DNA of 64,000 nt from Pseudacidovorax sp. GTDB taxonomy: Bacteria; Pseudomonadota; Gammaproteobacteria; Burkholderiales; Burkholderiaceae_C. Within the stretch, counting starts at the first letter, position 1. Each line of letters starts with the position of its first letter. A model generated the notes under the pieces. That model made no database searches, was not told the DNA's origin, and worked only from the letters and a program-made list of their open reading frames with translations. A program made the translations under genes and the position numbers. This document shows, piece by piece, positions 9,904 through 18,014 of this stretch. The DNA lies in the NCBI RefSeq assembly GCF_017991995.1, contig NZ_JAGOPN010000015.1, positions 62,001-126,000 of the forward strand. Reading direction: 5' to 3'.

Positions 9904-10965
9904 ATGCCCGCTCCCGCCACCGGCCTCTACGGCCTTGCCCGCCCCTTCCTGTTTCGCATGGATGCGGAAGCGGCCCACGAGCTGACGCTGGCGCAACTGG
10001 CAAGGACGCAGAACACGCCCCTGGCCGCGCTGTACACGGCCAGGCGGGTGGAAGACCCCATCGAACTGGCGGGCCTGCGCCTGCCCAACCGCGTGGGACT
10101 GGCCGCGGGCCTGGACAAGAATGCCCGCTGCATCGACGCCTTTGCGGCGATGGGCTTCGGCTTCGTGGAGGTGGGCACGGTCACCCCCCGGGCGCAGCCG
10201 GGCAATGTGCGCCCCCGCATGTTCCGGTTGCCGACGGCCGAGGCCCTGATCAACCGGCTCGGCTTCAACAACGAAGGCCTGGACAGCTTCGTGACCAACG
10301 TGAAGCGCGCGCGTTTCCGCCAGCGCCGCGGCGGCCTGCCGATGCTGCTCGGACTCAACATCGGCAAGAACGCGAGCACGCCGATCGAGCGGGCTGCCGA
10401 CGACTACCTCGCCTGCCTGGACGGCGTCTATGCCCACGCGGACTACGTGACCGTCAACATCTCGAGCCCCAACACGGCCAACCTGCGCAGCCTGCAGAGC
10501 GACGAGGCGCTCGACGCCTTGCTGGGAGCGATGGCCGACCGGCGGGCGCAGTTGCACGAGCGCACCGGCAAGCGCACGCCCATCTTCCTGAAGATCGCCC
10601 CTGACCTGGAAGACGCGCAGGTGGCCGTCATTGCCGGCGCTCTGCGTCGCCAGGGGATGGACGGCGTGATCGCCACCAACACCACGCTCGCGCGCGATGC
10701 GGTGCAAGGGCTGCCGCATGGGCAGGAAGCTGGCGGGCTTTCCGGGGCACCGGTGCGCGAAGCGAGCAACCGCGTGATCCGGCAACTGCGGGAAGCGCTG
10801 GGCGCCGATTTCCCGATCATCGGCGTCGGCGGCATCCTGAGCGGTGCCGATGCGCAGGCCAAGATCGCCGCGGGCGCCGATGCGGTGCAGATCTACACGG
10901 GTCTGATCTACCGCGGTCCGGGCCTGGTGACCGAGGTGGCCAAGGCGCTGCGCGGCGCCCGCTGA
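9904..10965 (+). CDS. pyrD: Quinone-dependent dihydroorotate dehydrogenase (class 2)
   Basis: Oxidises dihydroorotate to orotate in pyrimidine synthesis, passing electrons to membrane quinone. At 353 residues it carries the N-terminal extension of class 2 enzymes ([22 protein letters not shown]), which docks to the membrane. Core motifs: [27 protein letters not shown], the NISSPNT loop with the catalytic Ser, KIAPDL, TNTT, and the FMN-phosphate motif GVGGI plus [11 protein letters not shown] at the end. The ATG at 9904 begins the family N-terminus exactly; the longer open frame upstream is antisense to rpiA and is ignored. Confidence 0.97.
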   Translation: MPAPATGLYGLARPFLFRMDAEAAHELTLAQLARTQNTPLAALYTARRVEDPIELAGLRLPNRVGLAAGLDKNARCIDAFAAMGFGFVEVGTVTPRAQPGNVRPRMFRLPTAEALINRLGFNNEGLDSFVTNVKRARFRQRRGGLPMLLGLNIGKNASTPIERAADDYLACLDGVYAHADYVTVNISSPNTANLRSLQSDEALDALLGAMADRRAQLHERTGKRTPIFLKIAPDLEDAQVAVIAGALRRQGMDGVIATNTTLARDAVQGLPHGQEAGGLSGAPVREASNRVIRQLREALGADFPIIGVGGILSGADAQAKIAAGADAVQIYTGLIYRGPGLVTEVAKALRGAR

Positions 10966-11023
10966 CCTACACGGCGGCCGGAAAAAAGCGCGAGACCGGC
11001 GCTGGGGCCGGCCTCGGCGGCAT

Positions 11024-11728
11024 TCAGCGCAGTTTCCAGAGGATCGGCAATGCCCAGCCGGCCCAGCGGACCAGCCGCCGCGGGCCCAGCACCGCAACCA
11101 TGGCAGCGGCTGCGGCACCGGTCGCGATGGGATGCTCACGCGCCATGCGCATGGCAGTGGCCGACAGAGGCTGCGTTGGCGGTTGCGCTGCAGCACGGGC
11201 TGCGGCCTCGGCCTCGGCGGCCGCACGGCGCTCCTGCAACAACGCCCGCCGCGCGCGTTGCTCGGCGATCCGGGCCAGGACTTCTTCACGCATTGCCGCG
11301 ACTTGAACGGGATCGGGCCGCGCCGGGGCGGCGTCGGGCTCTGCACCGCCGGACAGGTCGCGCCGCAGTTCCTGCGCCAAGGGATGGACAGCCTGCGAGG
11401 TCTGCCTCACCCGCGCCAGCAGCAACGCCAGCAGCACGACCCAGACGACGGTCCACGCCAGAGCCACCCACCAGGCCGCGCGGACACGAAACGGGCCATC
11501 CCAGTAGTGGACGACCACGGCCGCCGAAAGAACGACACCCACCACAACACTGACCAGGGCCAGCAGCGCCGACAGCAGCGCCGATTGCGCCAGCGGCGCA
11601 CGGGCATCCTGCCAGGCGAGGCCCGCCAGTTGCGCACGGTCGTGGACACCCAGCGCGGCCTCCGCACCGGCCGCCTTCCAGCGCCGCAGCCGCGGACCCA
11701 GGCCCAGCATGTCGAGCAGTCGGCTCAT
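11024..11728 (-). CDS. YqjE-type phage-holin-like membrane protein with YqjK-like tail
   Basis: Protein of 234 residues. The N-terminal half has two adjacent membrane helices (about 44-72 and 84-106), as in YqjE/holin-superfamily-III proteins. The C-terminal half is a long charged Ala/Arg/Glu-rich helix followed by [30 protein letters not shown], which resembles YqjK. In E. coli yqjD, yqjE and yqjK are separate consecutive genes; here the order is yqjD-like then this gene, so it looks like YqjE and YqjK combined. A very strong ribosome site (GGAGGAGG) precedes the ATG. Inferred role: inner-membrane stress or stationary-phase protein. No biochemical function is established. Confidence 0.72.
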   Translation of the reverse strand: MSRLLDMLGLGPRLRRWKAAGAEAALGVHDRAQLAGLAWQDARAPLAQSALLSALLALVSVVVGVVLSAAVVVHYWDGPFRVRAAWWVALAWTVVWVVLLALLLARVRQTSQAVHPLAQELRRDLSGGAEPDAAPARPDPVQVAAMREEVLARIAEQRARRALLQERRAAAEAEAAARAAAQPPTQPLSATAMRMAREHPIATGAAAAAMVAVLGPRRLVRWAGWALPILWKLR

Positions 11729-11777
11729 GCCCGACCTCCTCCGCAGGGGCGCGGGTGGCGACTCAGGATGGTCGCCA

Positions 11778-12089
11778 TCAACGGCGGCTGCCGATCAGCA
11801 GGCCCACCAGCACGCCGACGGCCAGGGCCGCACCGGCGATCTGCCAGGGCTCATCGTGCGCATAGGCATTGGCGGTCTGGGCAGCCTCCTTGGCCTTCTT
11901 GGCCGCTACCTTGCTCTTCTCGGCGGCCAGCTCACGGGCGATCGCGAGCTTGGTGTCGACGCGCTGCTTCAGCGCCTTGAGCTGGGGAACGCCTTCGAGG
12001 TCCTTGTTGGACAGAACGCCGCGGACATCGCTGGCAAGGTCTTCGACCACGGCGTTGGCAGCGGCTTCGAGATTCTGGGTGACGGACAT
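11778..12089 (-). CDS. yqjD: ElaB/YqjD (DUF883) family membrane-anchored protein
   Basis: Small protein of 103 residues: an N-terminal helical region (about 1-80) rich in Ala, Lys and Glu, then a single C-terminal membrane helix (AGAALAVGVLVGLLIG) ending with SRR. This is the ElaB/YqjD/YgaM layout; the E. coli members are inner-membrane-anchored and ribosome-associated in stationary phase. The start at 12089 is fixed by GGAAGG 7-8 bases upstream. An in-frame upstream extension to 12248 is rejected because it adds a low-complexity segment with no family similarity. It lies 49 bp before the YqjE-like gene, probably one operon. Confidence 0.85.
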   Translation of the reverse strand: MSVTQNLEAAANAVVEDLASDVRGVLSNKDLEGVPQLKALKQRVDTKLAIARELAAEKSKVAAKKAKEAAQTANAYAHDEPWQIAGAALAVGVLVGLLIGSRR

Positions 12090-12291
12090 GAAATACCTTC
12101 CCTCGTATTCAGGACATCGGCGACGCGCCGACAACGAAAACCACCTGAAGGCGGTATGGAAGGATATTAATCCCCGCATCGCATCACATTGCCCACGGAC
12201 AGGCACACGGTCGGCATTAGTGACCCGGCTTGCGTCGGCATTCACCACCTGTTAGGCCAGCACAAAGCTGGCCCGACGATGGCGCCGGCGC

Positions 12292-12504
12292 TCAGAGGGT
12301 GCGCCACCTGAAGGCGGCGGCACGCATGAAGGAGTGATGCACCCGCATGCGCAGGGACACCTTGCCACGCATGGCCGGCACCACCGGCGACGGGGGCAAC
12401 TGCCCGGGCGTCGGTGGCGTGCCGCGGTCGGGCTGGACCGGCAATTCGGCCGGGTCGGCTGGCGGCGTGCTCATCGTGGACAGGCGGGCAGAGACTTGCA
12501 GCAT
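12292..12504 (-). CDS. Small proline-rich hypothetical protein
   Basis: ORF of 70 residues in an otherwise gene-free 700-bp gap between yqjD and the YitT gene. It has an excellent ribosome site (AAGGAG) ending about 10 bases before the ATG at 12504; a GTG directly upstream is an alternative. The middle is Pro-rich (about residues 14-43); the end is basic with aromatic residues and ends FRWRTL. I recognise no family. The rest of the gap (12090-12291 and 12505-12793) shows no other convincing ORF or RNA. It may be a real small protein or a chance ORF; the ribosome site is the main argument for it. Confidence 0.4.
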   Translation of the reverse strand: MLQVSARLSTMSTPPADPAELPVQPDRGTPPTPGQLPPSPVVPAMRGKVSLRMRVHHSFMRAAAFRWRTL

Positions 12505-12793
12505 CACGGTCGAACTCCTTCAATGGTCGGCTCTGGGCAAGGCGGTCACAGCGGACTTTCTTGCGGGGTGACCACACTGTTGCCCCTCGCCGGCGCCTAC
12601 AGGCCGGGCGTTGCGCGCCAAGACGTGTCAGCAGGCAAAACCATTGCCTGAGGCAGGGTCACCCACGGGCATGAAGGTCATTTCTGGCAAGCCGTGCCGT
12701 CGGCGGCGCAAGTCGTGGATTTCCCGGATTGCAATCCGTAAATTTCATTCGGAAGCGAAGGCACTCGGCGCACTTCTTGCGTAGCATCCCCCC

Positions 12794-13417
12794 ATGGACA
12801 TCTCCGGTCGCCCTCCCTTGCCGTCGCTGCGTCATTCCCGTTTCGAGGATATCCAGGCCCTGTGCGCCGGCACGCTGTTCGTGGCCATGGCGCTGGTGCT
12901 CTTCGGCCAGGCGGGTCTGCTCACGGGCGGCACCGCCGGTGCGGCCTTCCTGCTGCACTACGCCACCGGGATCGGGCTCGGACAGGGGTTTTTCCTGCTG
13001 AATCTGCCCTTTTACGGCTTTGCCTGGAAGCAGATGGGCGGCGAGTTCACCGTCAAGACCTTTGCGGCGGTGCTGCTGCTGTCCGTGCTGACGGAGTTGG
13101 CGCCCCGCTTCATCTCGATCCAGGCGCTGCACCCGGCCTTCGCCGCCGTGTTCGGCGGCCTGATGCTGGGCACAGGTTGCCTGTTCCTGGCCCGCCACCG
13201 GGCCAGCCTGGGCGGAGCCACGGTCATCTCGCTCTATCTGCAGGAGCGCCGCGGCTGGCGGGCCGGCAAGGTGCAACTGGCCATCGACTGCGCCGTGCTG
13301 CTGGCCGCCCTGTTCGTGGTGGAGCCGGCACGGGTCGGCTGGTCGATCCTCGGCGCCGTGGTGATGGGCGGGTTCCTCTGGATCAACCACCGGCCGGGCC
13401 GCTACGTCGGCAGCTGA
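12794..13417 (+). CDS. YitT family membrane protein
   Basis: Integral inner-membrane protein of 207 residues with five or six predicted helices and the YitT/DUF161 pattern (GLLTGGTAG.AFLLHYATGIGLG, FVVEPARVGWSILGAVVMG). Members are widespread, but transport substrates are mostly unproven. The start is ATG at 12794, immediately before the conserved region. It stands alone, 158 bp upstream of phaZ, in the same direction. Confidence 0.88.
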   Translation: MDISGRPPLPSLRHSRFEDIQALCAGTLFVAMALVLFGQAGLLTGGTAGAAFLLHYATGIGLGQGFFLLNLPFYGFAWKQMGGEFTVKTFAAVLLLSVLTELAPRFISIQALHPAFAAVFGGLMLGTGCLFLARHRASLGGATVISLYLQERRGWRAGKVQLAIDCAVLLAALFVVEPARVGWSILGAVVMGGFLWINHRPGRYVGS

Positions 13418-13575
13418 ACGCCCGATTTCTGCGGCGTTCAAGGACGCGGGCGACCCTTTCACATCCTGATCCGCGACTTGTGCCGCGCGGCGCCACTGCC
13501 GCAGCCGCCCGCGCGCCCTCACGTCAGGACCCGCTGCTATATTGCGGCGCAGCGAAACTTGCGCCTCCAGACCCC

Positions 13576-15081
13576 ATGCTGTACCACCTCTATGAAGCCC
13601 AGCGCTCGTTGATGGAGCCCTTTGCGGACTTCGCACGGGCCGTCTCCAAGCTCTACGGCAACGGCTCCATGTTCAGCCAGTTGCCGATGGCCCAGCGGGT
13701 GGCCGCCGGCTACGACCTGCTCTACCGACTGGGCAAGGACTACGAGAAGCCCGAGTTCGGCATCCAGTCCGTCGAGGTGGACGGCGCCGACGTGGTCATC
13801 CACGAGATCGTAGAGGTGGACAAACCCTTCTGCCAACTGCGCCGCTTCAAGCGCTACACGGACGACCCGGAGGTGCTGGCCACGCTCAAGAGCCAGCCCG
13901 TCGTCCTGATCGTGGCGCCCCTGTCGGGCCACTATGCCACGCTGCTGCGCGACACCGTACGCACCATGCTGCAGGGCCACAAGGTCTACATCACCGACTG
14001 GAAGAACGCCCGCACGGTTCCCCTGTCCGATGGTGAGTTCCATCTGGACGACTACATCAACTACGTGGAGGAGTTCATCCGCCACGTCCAGGCCGAATAT
14101 GGCAACTGTCATGTGATGAGCGTGTGCCAGCCCACAGTGCCCGTACTGGCCGCCATCTCCTTGATGGCCAGCCGCGGCGAGGCCACGCCCCTGACGATGA
14201 CGATGATGGGCGGCCCCATCGACGCCCGCCGCTCGCCCACCGCCGTCAACAACCTGGCGATGAACAAGAGCTTCGAGTGGTTCGAGAACAACGTCATCTA
14301 CCGCGTGCCGCAGGGCTTTCCTGGCGAAGGGCGCCGGGTCTACCCCGGCTTCCTGCAGCACACCGGCTTCGTGGCGATGAACCCCGACCGCCACGCCACC
14401 AGCCACTACGACTATTTCAAGGATCTGGTCAAGGGCGACGATGCCAGCGCCGAGGCCCACCGCAAGTTCTATGACGAGTACAACGCCGTTCTCGACATGG
14501 ATGCGGACTACTACCTGGAGACGATCAGCACGGTCTTCCAGGAATTCAAGCTGGTGCATGGCACCTGGGACGTGCGCAACGAGGCAGGCCAGATCGAGCG
14601 CGTGCGGCCACAGGACATCCGCCAGTCGGCGCTGCTGACCGTGGAAGGCGAACTGGACGACATCTCCGGCTCGGGCCAGACCCGTGCCGCACACGACCTG
14701 TGCACGCAGATCCCCGCGGAGCACCGCGAGCACTACGAAGTCGCAGGCGCCGGCCACTACGGCATCTTCAGCGGCCGCCGCTGGCGCGAGAGGGTCTATC
14801 CGAAGGTGCGCGCCTTCATCGCCGCGCATGACCAGCCCCAGACGCGCGATGACGCTCCGCTGGCCGCGGAAGATGTTCGCCGCCGCCCCCCACGTGCGGT
14901 CACGCCCGCCGCTGTGCCGGCCGAGCAAGCAGCGCCCGCCCCTTCTGCAGCGGCCCCGGCGCCCCGCAAGGCGGCCGTCCGCAAGACGTCACAGCCCGCC
15001 CGCAAGGTGGCCGAGCCGCCGCCTGTGGCAGCTGACGCTGCCCCCCGCAAGTCCCCCGCACGCCGGCGCACCCGCGCCTGA
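13576..15081 (+). CDS. phaZ: Intracellular polyhydroxybutyrate depolymerase with basic C-terminal tail
   Basis: Degrades intracellular PHB granules. Residues 1-about 415 match the Ralstonia PhaZ1 type. The nucleophile is a Cys rather than Ser: Cys184 in SVCQPTVP. The acid is probably Asp361 in VEGELDDISGSGQT and the base His394 in GAGHYGIFSG; spacing agrees with the known Cys-Asp-His triad of Ralstonia PhaZ1 if one 5-residue insertion is allowed. No signal peptide, consistent with a granule-bound cytoplasmic enzyme. The known enzyme is about 419 residues; this one has 501 because of an Ala/Pro/Lys/Arg-rich tail (about 421-501) ending in a cluster of six basic residues. The tail resembles histone-H1-like or PhaM-type basic tails. 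It could instead be an ordinary disordered linker. Confidence 0.95.
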   Translation: MLYHLYEAQRSLMEPFADFARAVSKLYGNGSMFSQLPMAQRVAAGYDLLYRLGKDYEKPEFGIQSVEVDGADVVIHEIVEVDKPFCQLRRFKRYTDDPEVLATLKSQPVVLIVAPLSGHYATLLRDTVRTMLQGHKVYITDWKNARTVPLSDGEFHLDDYINYVEEFIRHVQAEYGNCHVMSVCQPTVPVLAAISLMASRGEATPLTMTMMGGPIDARRSPTAVNNLAMNKSFEWFENNVIYRVPQGFPGEGRRVYPGFLQHTGFVAMNPDRHATSHYDYFKDLVKGDDASAEAHRKFYDEYNAVLDMDADYYLETISTVFQEFKLVHGTWDVRNEAGQIERVRPQDIRQSALLTVEGELDDISGSGQTRAAHDLCTQIPAEHREHYEVAGAGHYGIFSGRRWRERVYPKVRAFIAAHDQPQTRDDAPLAAEDVRRRPPRAVTPAAVPAEQAAPAPSAAAPAPRKAAVRKTSQPARKVAEPPPVAADAAPRKSPARRRTRA

Positions 15082-15101
15082 GCAACGAACCTGCGAAGCC
15101 C

Positions 15102-15755
15102 ATGCCCCGCATGCATAGGGACCGCCTGCTCGACGCCCTGCCCCAGACGCAGTGCACCCGATGCGGCTACCCGGACTGTGCCGGTTATGCGGCGGCAATG
15201 GCCGATGGCAGCGCCGACATCGACCGCTGCCCACCGGGCGGCGCCGAGGGCGTGCGGCGGCTGGCGCAACTGCTCGGCCGGGACGAACGCCCACTCGACC
15301 CCGAATGCGGCAGTGAGGGCGCCCGAACCCTGGCCGTGATCGATGAAGCCTGGTGCATCGGCTGCACCCGCTGCCTGGAGGTCTGCCCCACGGACGCCAT
15401 CCTGGGGTTCCACAAGCGCATGCACACCGTGATCGAAGCCCACTGCACGGGCTGCGAACTGTGCGTGCCGGTGTGCCCGGTGGATTGCATCGGCCTGGAA
15501 GTGGTCACGCCTGGCCTCAGCGGCTGGGCCGCATGGTCACAGAAGCAGGCGGACCATGCCCGCCAGCGATACCTTGCGCGCACACATCGGCTGGAAATGG
15601 GGAACGCGGTTGCTGGTCAGTCGCCGCCCGACAATGCGCCCGCGACGCAGGGGTCGCAGCAGATGCCGGATGAGACCGCGGAACGCAAACGCCGTACCGT
15701 CGAGGCGGCAATGGCCCGCGCCCGCGCCGCGCGGCAGCCGAGCTCGCACCACTGA
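15102..15755 (+). CDS. rnfB: Stand-alone RnfB-type ferredoxin (three Fe-S clusters)
   Basis: Electron-transfer protein of 217 residues. The N-terminal [4Fe-4S] Fes-type motif is C-T-R-C-G-Y-P-D-C ... RCPPGG (about 19-46), followed by two ferredoxin motifs, CIGCTRCLEVCPTDAI and CTGCELCVPVCPVDCI. The tail is charged and Ala/Arg-rich. The membrane anchor and the other Rnf subunits (A, C, D, G, E) are absent from the neighbourhood. Such orphan RnfB-like proteins are common in Burkholderiales, and their partners are not defined. The start at 15102 has only a weak ribosome site; ATG at 15111 is the alternative. It follows phaZ by 20 bp and may be co-transcribed. Confidence 0.9.
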   Translation: MPRMHRDRLLDALPQTQCTRCGYPDCAGYAAAMADGSADIDRCPPGGAEGVRRLAQLLGRDERPLDPECGSEGARTLAVIDEAWCIGCTRCLEVCPTDAILGFHKRMHTVIEAHCTGCELCVPVCPVDCIGLEVVTPGLSGWAAWSQKQADHARQRYLARTHRLEMGNAVAGQSPPDNAPATQGSQQMPDETAERKRRTVEAAMARARAARQPSSHH

Positions 15756-15768
15756 GCACGCCAGAGGC

Positions 15769-16404
15769 ATGGCTGCGGACACCCTCGCCCTCTACGCGCT
15801 GACCTCCGCCATCCTCGCGATCACCCCGGGCCCGACGATGCTGCTGGCCCTGTCCAACGGGATTGCAGGCGGCATGCGGCGGGCTGCGTGGGGCATCGCC
15901 GGTGCAAGCCTTGGAAGCACGGTGGTCATCAGCGTCGTGGCGCTGGGCCTGGGCTCGGTCCTGGCGGCCTCCCGCTGGGTCTTCGATGCGCTGCGTGTGG
16001 CAGGGGTGCTTTACCTAGCGTGGCTTGGCCTCAGGATGTGGCGCAGCGCCGCGCCCGACCTGCGCACCGCCATCGCTGCCACACCCGACGGTCCGGCCCA
16101 GGGCAGCAAGGCCCTGTTGCGCAGCCTGGCAGTGGCCCTGACGAATCCGAAGGCCCTGCTCTTCTTCGCAGCCTTCCTGCCGCAGTTCGTGGACGTGCAT
16201 GCGCCTCAAGCAGCGCAGTACCTCGTCCTGGGTTGCGTATTCATCGCCATCGACACGGCAGTGATGCTCGCCTACGCCGGCGCGGGGACGCAGGTCGTGC
16301 GCTGGTTGTCGAAGCGCAGCCTGCAATGGCTCAACAAGGGCTGCGGCGCAGGCATGTGGCTGCTTGCAGGCGCGCTCGCCCTCTGGCGCCGCCCCGGCGT
16401 CTGA
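15769..16404 (+). CDS. LysE/RhtB family amino-acid exporter
   Basis: Inner-membrane exporter of 211 residues with about six hydrophobic segments. The family signature ITPGPTMLLALSNGIAGGMRRA is at the N-terminus, and VALTNPKALLFFAAFLPQFVD is the conserved central motif. Family members export amino acids such as homoserine, threonine, lysine or leucine; the substrate cannot be read from sequence. ATG at 15769 has an AGAGG ribosome site and follows rnfB by 13 bp. Confidence 0.93.
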   Translation: MAADTLALYALTSAILAITPGPTMLLALSNGIAGGMRRAAWGIAGASLGSTVVISVVALGLGSVLAASRWVFDALRVAGVLYLAWLGLRMWRSAAPDLRTAIAATPDGPAQGSKALLRSLAVALTNPKALLFFAAFLPQFVDVHAPQAAQYLVLGCVFIAIDTAVMLAYAGAGTQVVRWLSKRSLQWLNKGCGAGMWLLAGALALWRRPGV

Positions 16405-16476
16405 GACTACCGCCACCGGTAGGCAAACAACCTGCGCACCAGCGCTTGTCTGCCGCCCAGGACGGCGCGGGCGGCC

Positions 16477-16965
16477 TCAGCCAGCGCTCGCCGCCAGCGC
16501 GCCGAAGGCCTTCACCACCTCCGGCGGTGCCTGCACCAGCTCGATCAGCACGCCCTCGCCGGAGATGGGGAATTCCTCGTTGCCCTTGGGATGCAGGAAG
16601 CAGATGTCGAAGCCGGCCGCGCCGCGGCGGATGCCGCCCGGCGCGAAACGCACGCCCTGCGCCGTCAGCCATTCCACGGCGCGCGGCAGGTCGTCGATCC
16701 ACAGGCCCACGTGGTTCAGCGGCGTGGTGTGCACGGCTGGCTTCTTCTCGGGGTCCAGCGGCTGCATCAGGTCGACTTCCACCTTGAAGGCACCGCTGCC
16801 GATGGCGCAGATGTCCTCGTCGACGTTCTCGCGGTCGCTCTTGAAGGTGCCGGTCATCTCCAACCCCAGCATGTCGACCCACAGCGTGGCCAGGCGCCGC
16901 TTGTCGATACCGCCGATGGCGATCTGCTGGACGCCCAGGACCTTGAACGGACGTTGGGTGCTCAT
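16477..16965 (-). CDS. VOC-fold protein, candidate methylmalonyl-CoA epimerase
   Basis: Vicinal-oxygen-chelate protein of 162 residues with two beta-alpha-beta-beta-beta modules. The second module, [19 protein letters not shown] ... FLHPKG ... GVLIELVQ, resembles methylmalonyl-CoA epimerase. Probable metal ligands are Gln14, Glu63 or Asp65, His85 and Glu142; Gln at the first site replaces the His of Propionibacterium epimerase but matches human glyoxalase I. The start at 16965 overlaps the bioB stop (ATGA) and has AAGGAG 7 bases upstream; ATG at 16971 lies too close to that site. As last gene of an operon with the mutase and propionyl-CoA carboxylase, epimerase is the best guess. A glyoxalase-like enzyme is the alternative. 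Confidence 0.8.
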   Translation of the reverse strand: MSTQRPFKVLGVQQIAIGGIDKRRLATLWVDMLGLEMTGTFKSDRENVDEDICAIGSGAFKVEVDLMQPLDPEKKPAVHTTPLNHVGLWIDDLPRAVEWLTAQGVRFAPGGIRRGAAGFDICFLHPKGNEEFPISGEGVLIELVQAPPEVVKAFGALAASAG

Positions 16966-18014
16966 TCGCATGCTCCTTCATTGGCAGCCACGTCATGGCC
17001 GCGCAGACCCAGCCTGGCCAGCAACTGCCGGTCGGCCTCCACATCGGGATTGCCGGTGACCAGCAGCTTGTCGCCGTAGAAGATCGAATTGGCGCCAGCC
17101 AGGAAGCACAGCGCCTGCACCGCGTCGCCCAGCTGCTGTCGGCCGGCCGACAGCCGCACGCGGGCCTTGGGCATCAGGATGCGCGCGACAGCGATCACGC
17201 GCACGAAGTCCAGCGGATCGATGGGATCGCTGTCGGCGAGCGGCGTACCCGGCACGCGCACCAGGCTGTTGATGGGCACCGACTCCGGATAGGGATCGAG
17301 GTTGGCCAGTTGCGCCAGCAGGCCGGCGCGGTGCACCGGCGCCTCGCCCATGCCCACGATGCCGCCGCAGCAGACGCTGATGCCGGCCGCGCGCACGTGG
17401 GCCAGGGTGTCGAGCCGGTCCTGGTAGGTGCGGGTGTCGACGATGTCGCCGTAGTACTCGGGCGCGGTGTCGAGGTTGTGGTTGTAGTAGTCCAGGCCGG
17501 CGTCGCGCAGGGTCCGGGCCTGATGGGCTTCCAGCATGCCCAGCGTGGCACAGGACTGCAGGCCCAGGCCCTTCACGGCCTGCACCAGTTCAGCCACCTT
17601 CTCGATGTCGCGGTCCTTGGGTGCACGCCAGGCGGCGCCCATGCAGAAGCGCGTCGCACCGGCCTCCTTCGCAGCCTGGGCGGCGGCGGTGACCTCTTCA
17701 ACGCTCATCAGCTTCTGCGCCTTGACGCCGGTGTCGAACTCGGAGGACTGCGGACAGTAGCCGCAATTCTCCGGGCAGCCCCCGGTCTTCACGGAGAGCA
17801 GCGTCGCCAGCTCGATGTCGCCGGCCGGCCAATGTTCGCGGTGCACGGTCTGCGCGTGGAACAGCAGCTCGTTGAAGGGCAGGTCCAGCAGGGCCTGCAC
17901 CTCCTCGACGCGCCACCGCGGGGCGGTGGTACCCGAGGCCGCAGGTGCCGCACGGCGCAGCACCACGGGACGTTCAAGGGTCGTGGCCATGCGCTCGGTC
18001 GTAGGCACGCCCAT
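16962..18014 (-). CDS. bioB: Biotin synthase
   Basis: Radical-SAM enzyme inserting sulfur into dethiobiotin. It has 350 residues. The SAM-cluster motif is CPENCGYC (Cys80, Cys84, Cys87). Other family blocks: [22 protein letters not shown], and the Arg of the second cluster in RLSAGRQQ, with [16 protein letters not shown] near the end. The ATG at 18014 directly abuts the pccA stop. The first about 30 residues are low-complexity, and ATG at about 17991 would give a more usual N-terminus. It is placed between the biotin-carrying carboxylase subunit and the VOC gene; other bio genes are absent, so this locus pairs cofactor synthesis with its consumer. Confidence 0.96.
   Translation of the reverse strand: MGVPTTERMATTLERPVVLRRAAPAASGTTAPRWRVEEVQALLDLPFNELLFHAQTVHREHWPAGDIELATLLSVKTGGCPENCGYCPQSSEFDTGVKAQKLMSVEEVTAAAQAAKEAGATRFCMGAAWRAPKDRDIEKVAELVQAVKGLGLQSCATLGMLEAHQARTLRDAGLDYYNHNLDTAPEYYGDIVDTRTYQDRLDTLAHVRAAGISVCCGGIVGMGEAPVHRAGLLAQLANLDPYPESVPINSLVRVPGTPLADSDPIDPLDFVRVIAVARILMPKARVRLSAGRQQLGDAVQALCFLAGANSIFYGDKLLVTGNPDVEADRQLLARLGLRGHDVAANEGACE

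Noticed and set aside
9862-11346. N-terminal extension of the rpiA frame
   Set aside because: Runs antisense through pyrD; RpiA starts at the ATG with a ribosome site at 9861.
12616-12655. AT-richer patch with short self-complementarity after the small ORF promoter
   Set aside because: Arms are only about five bases and imperfect; no terminator or RNA structure can be supported.
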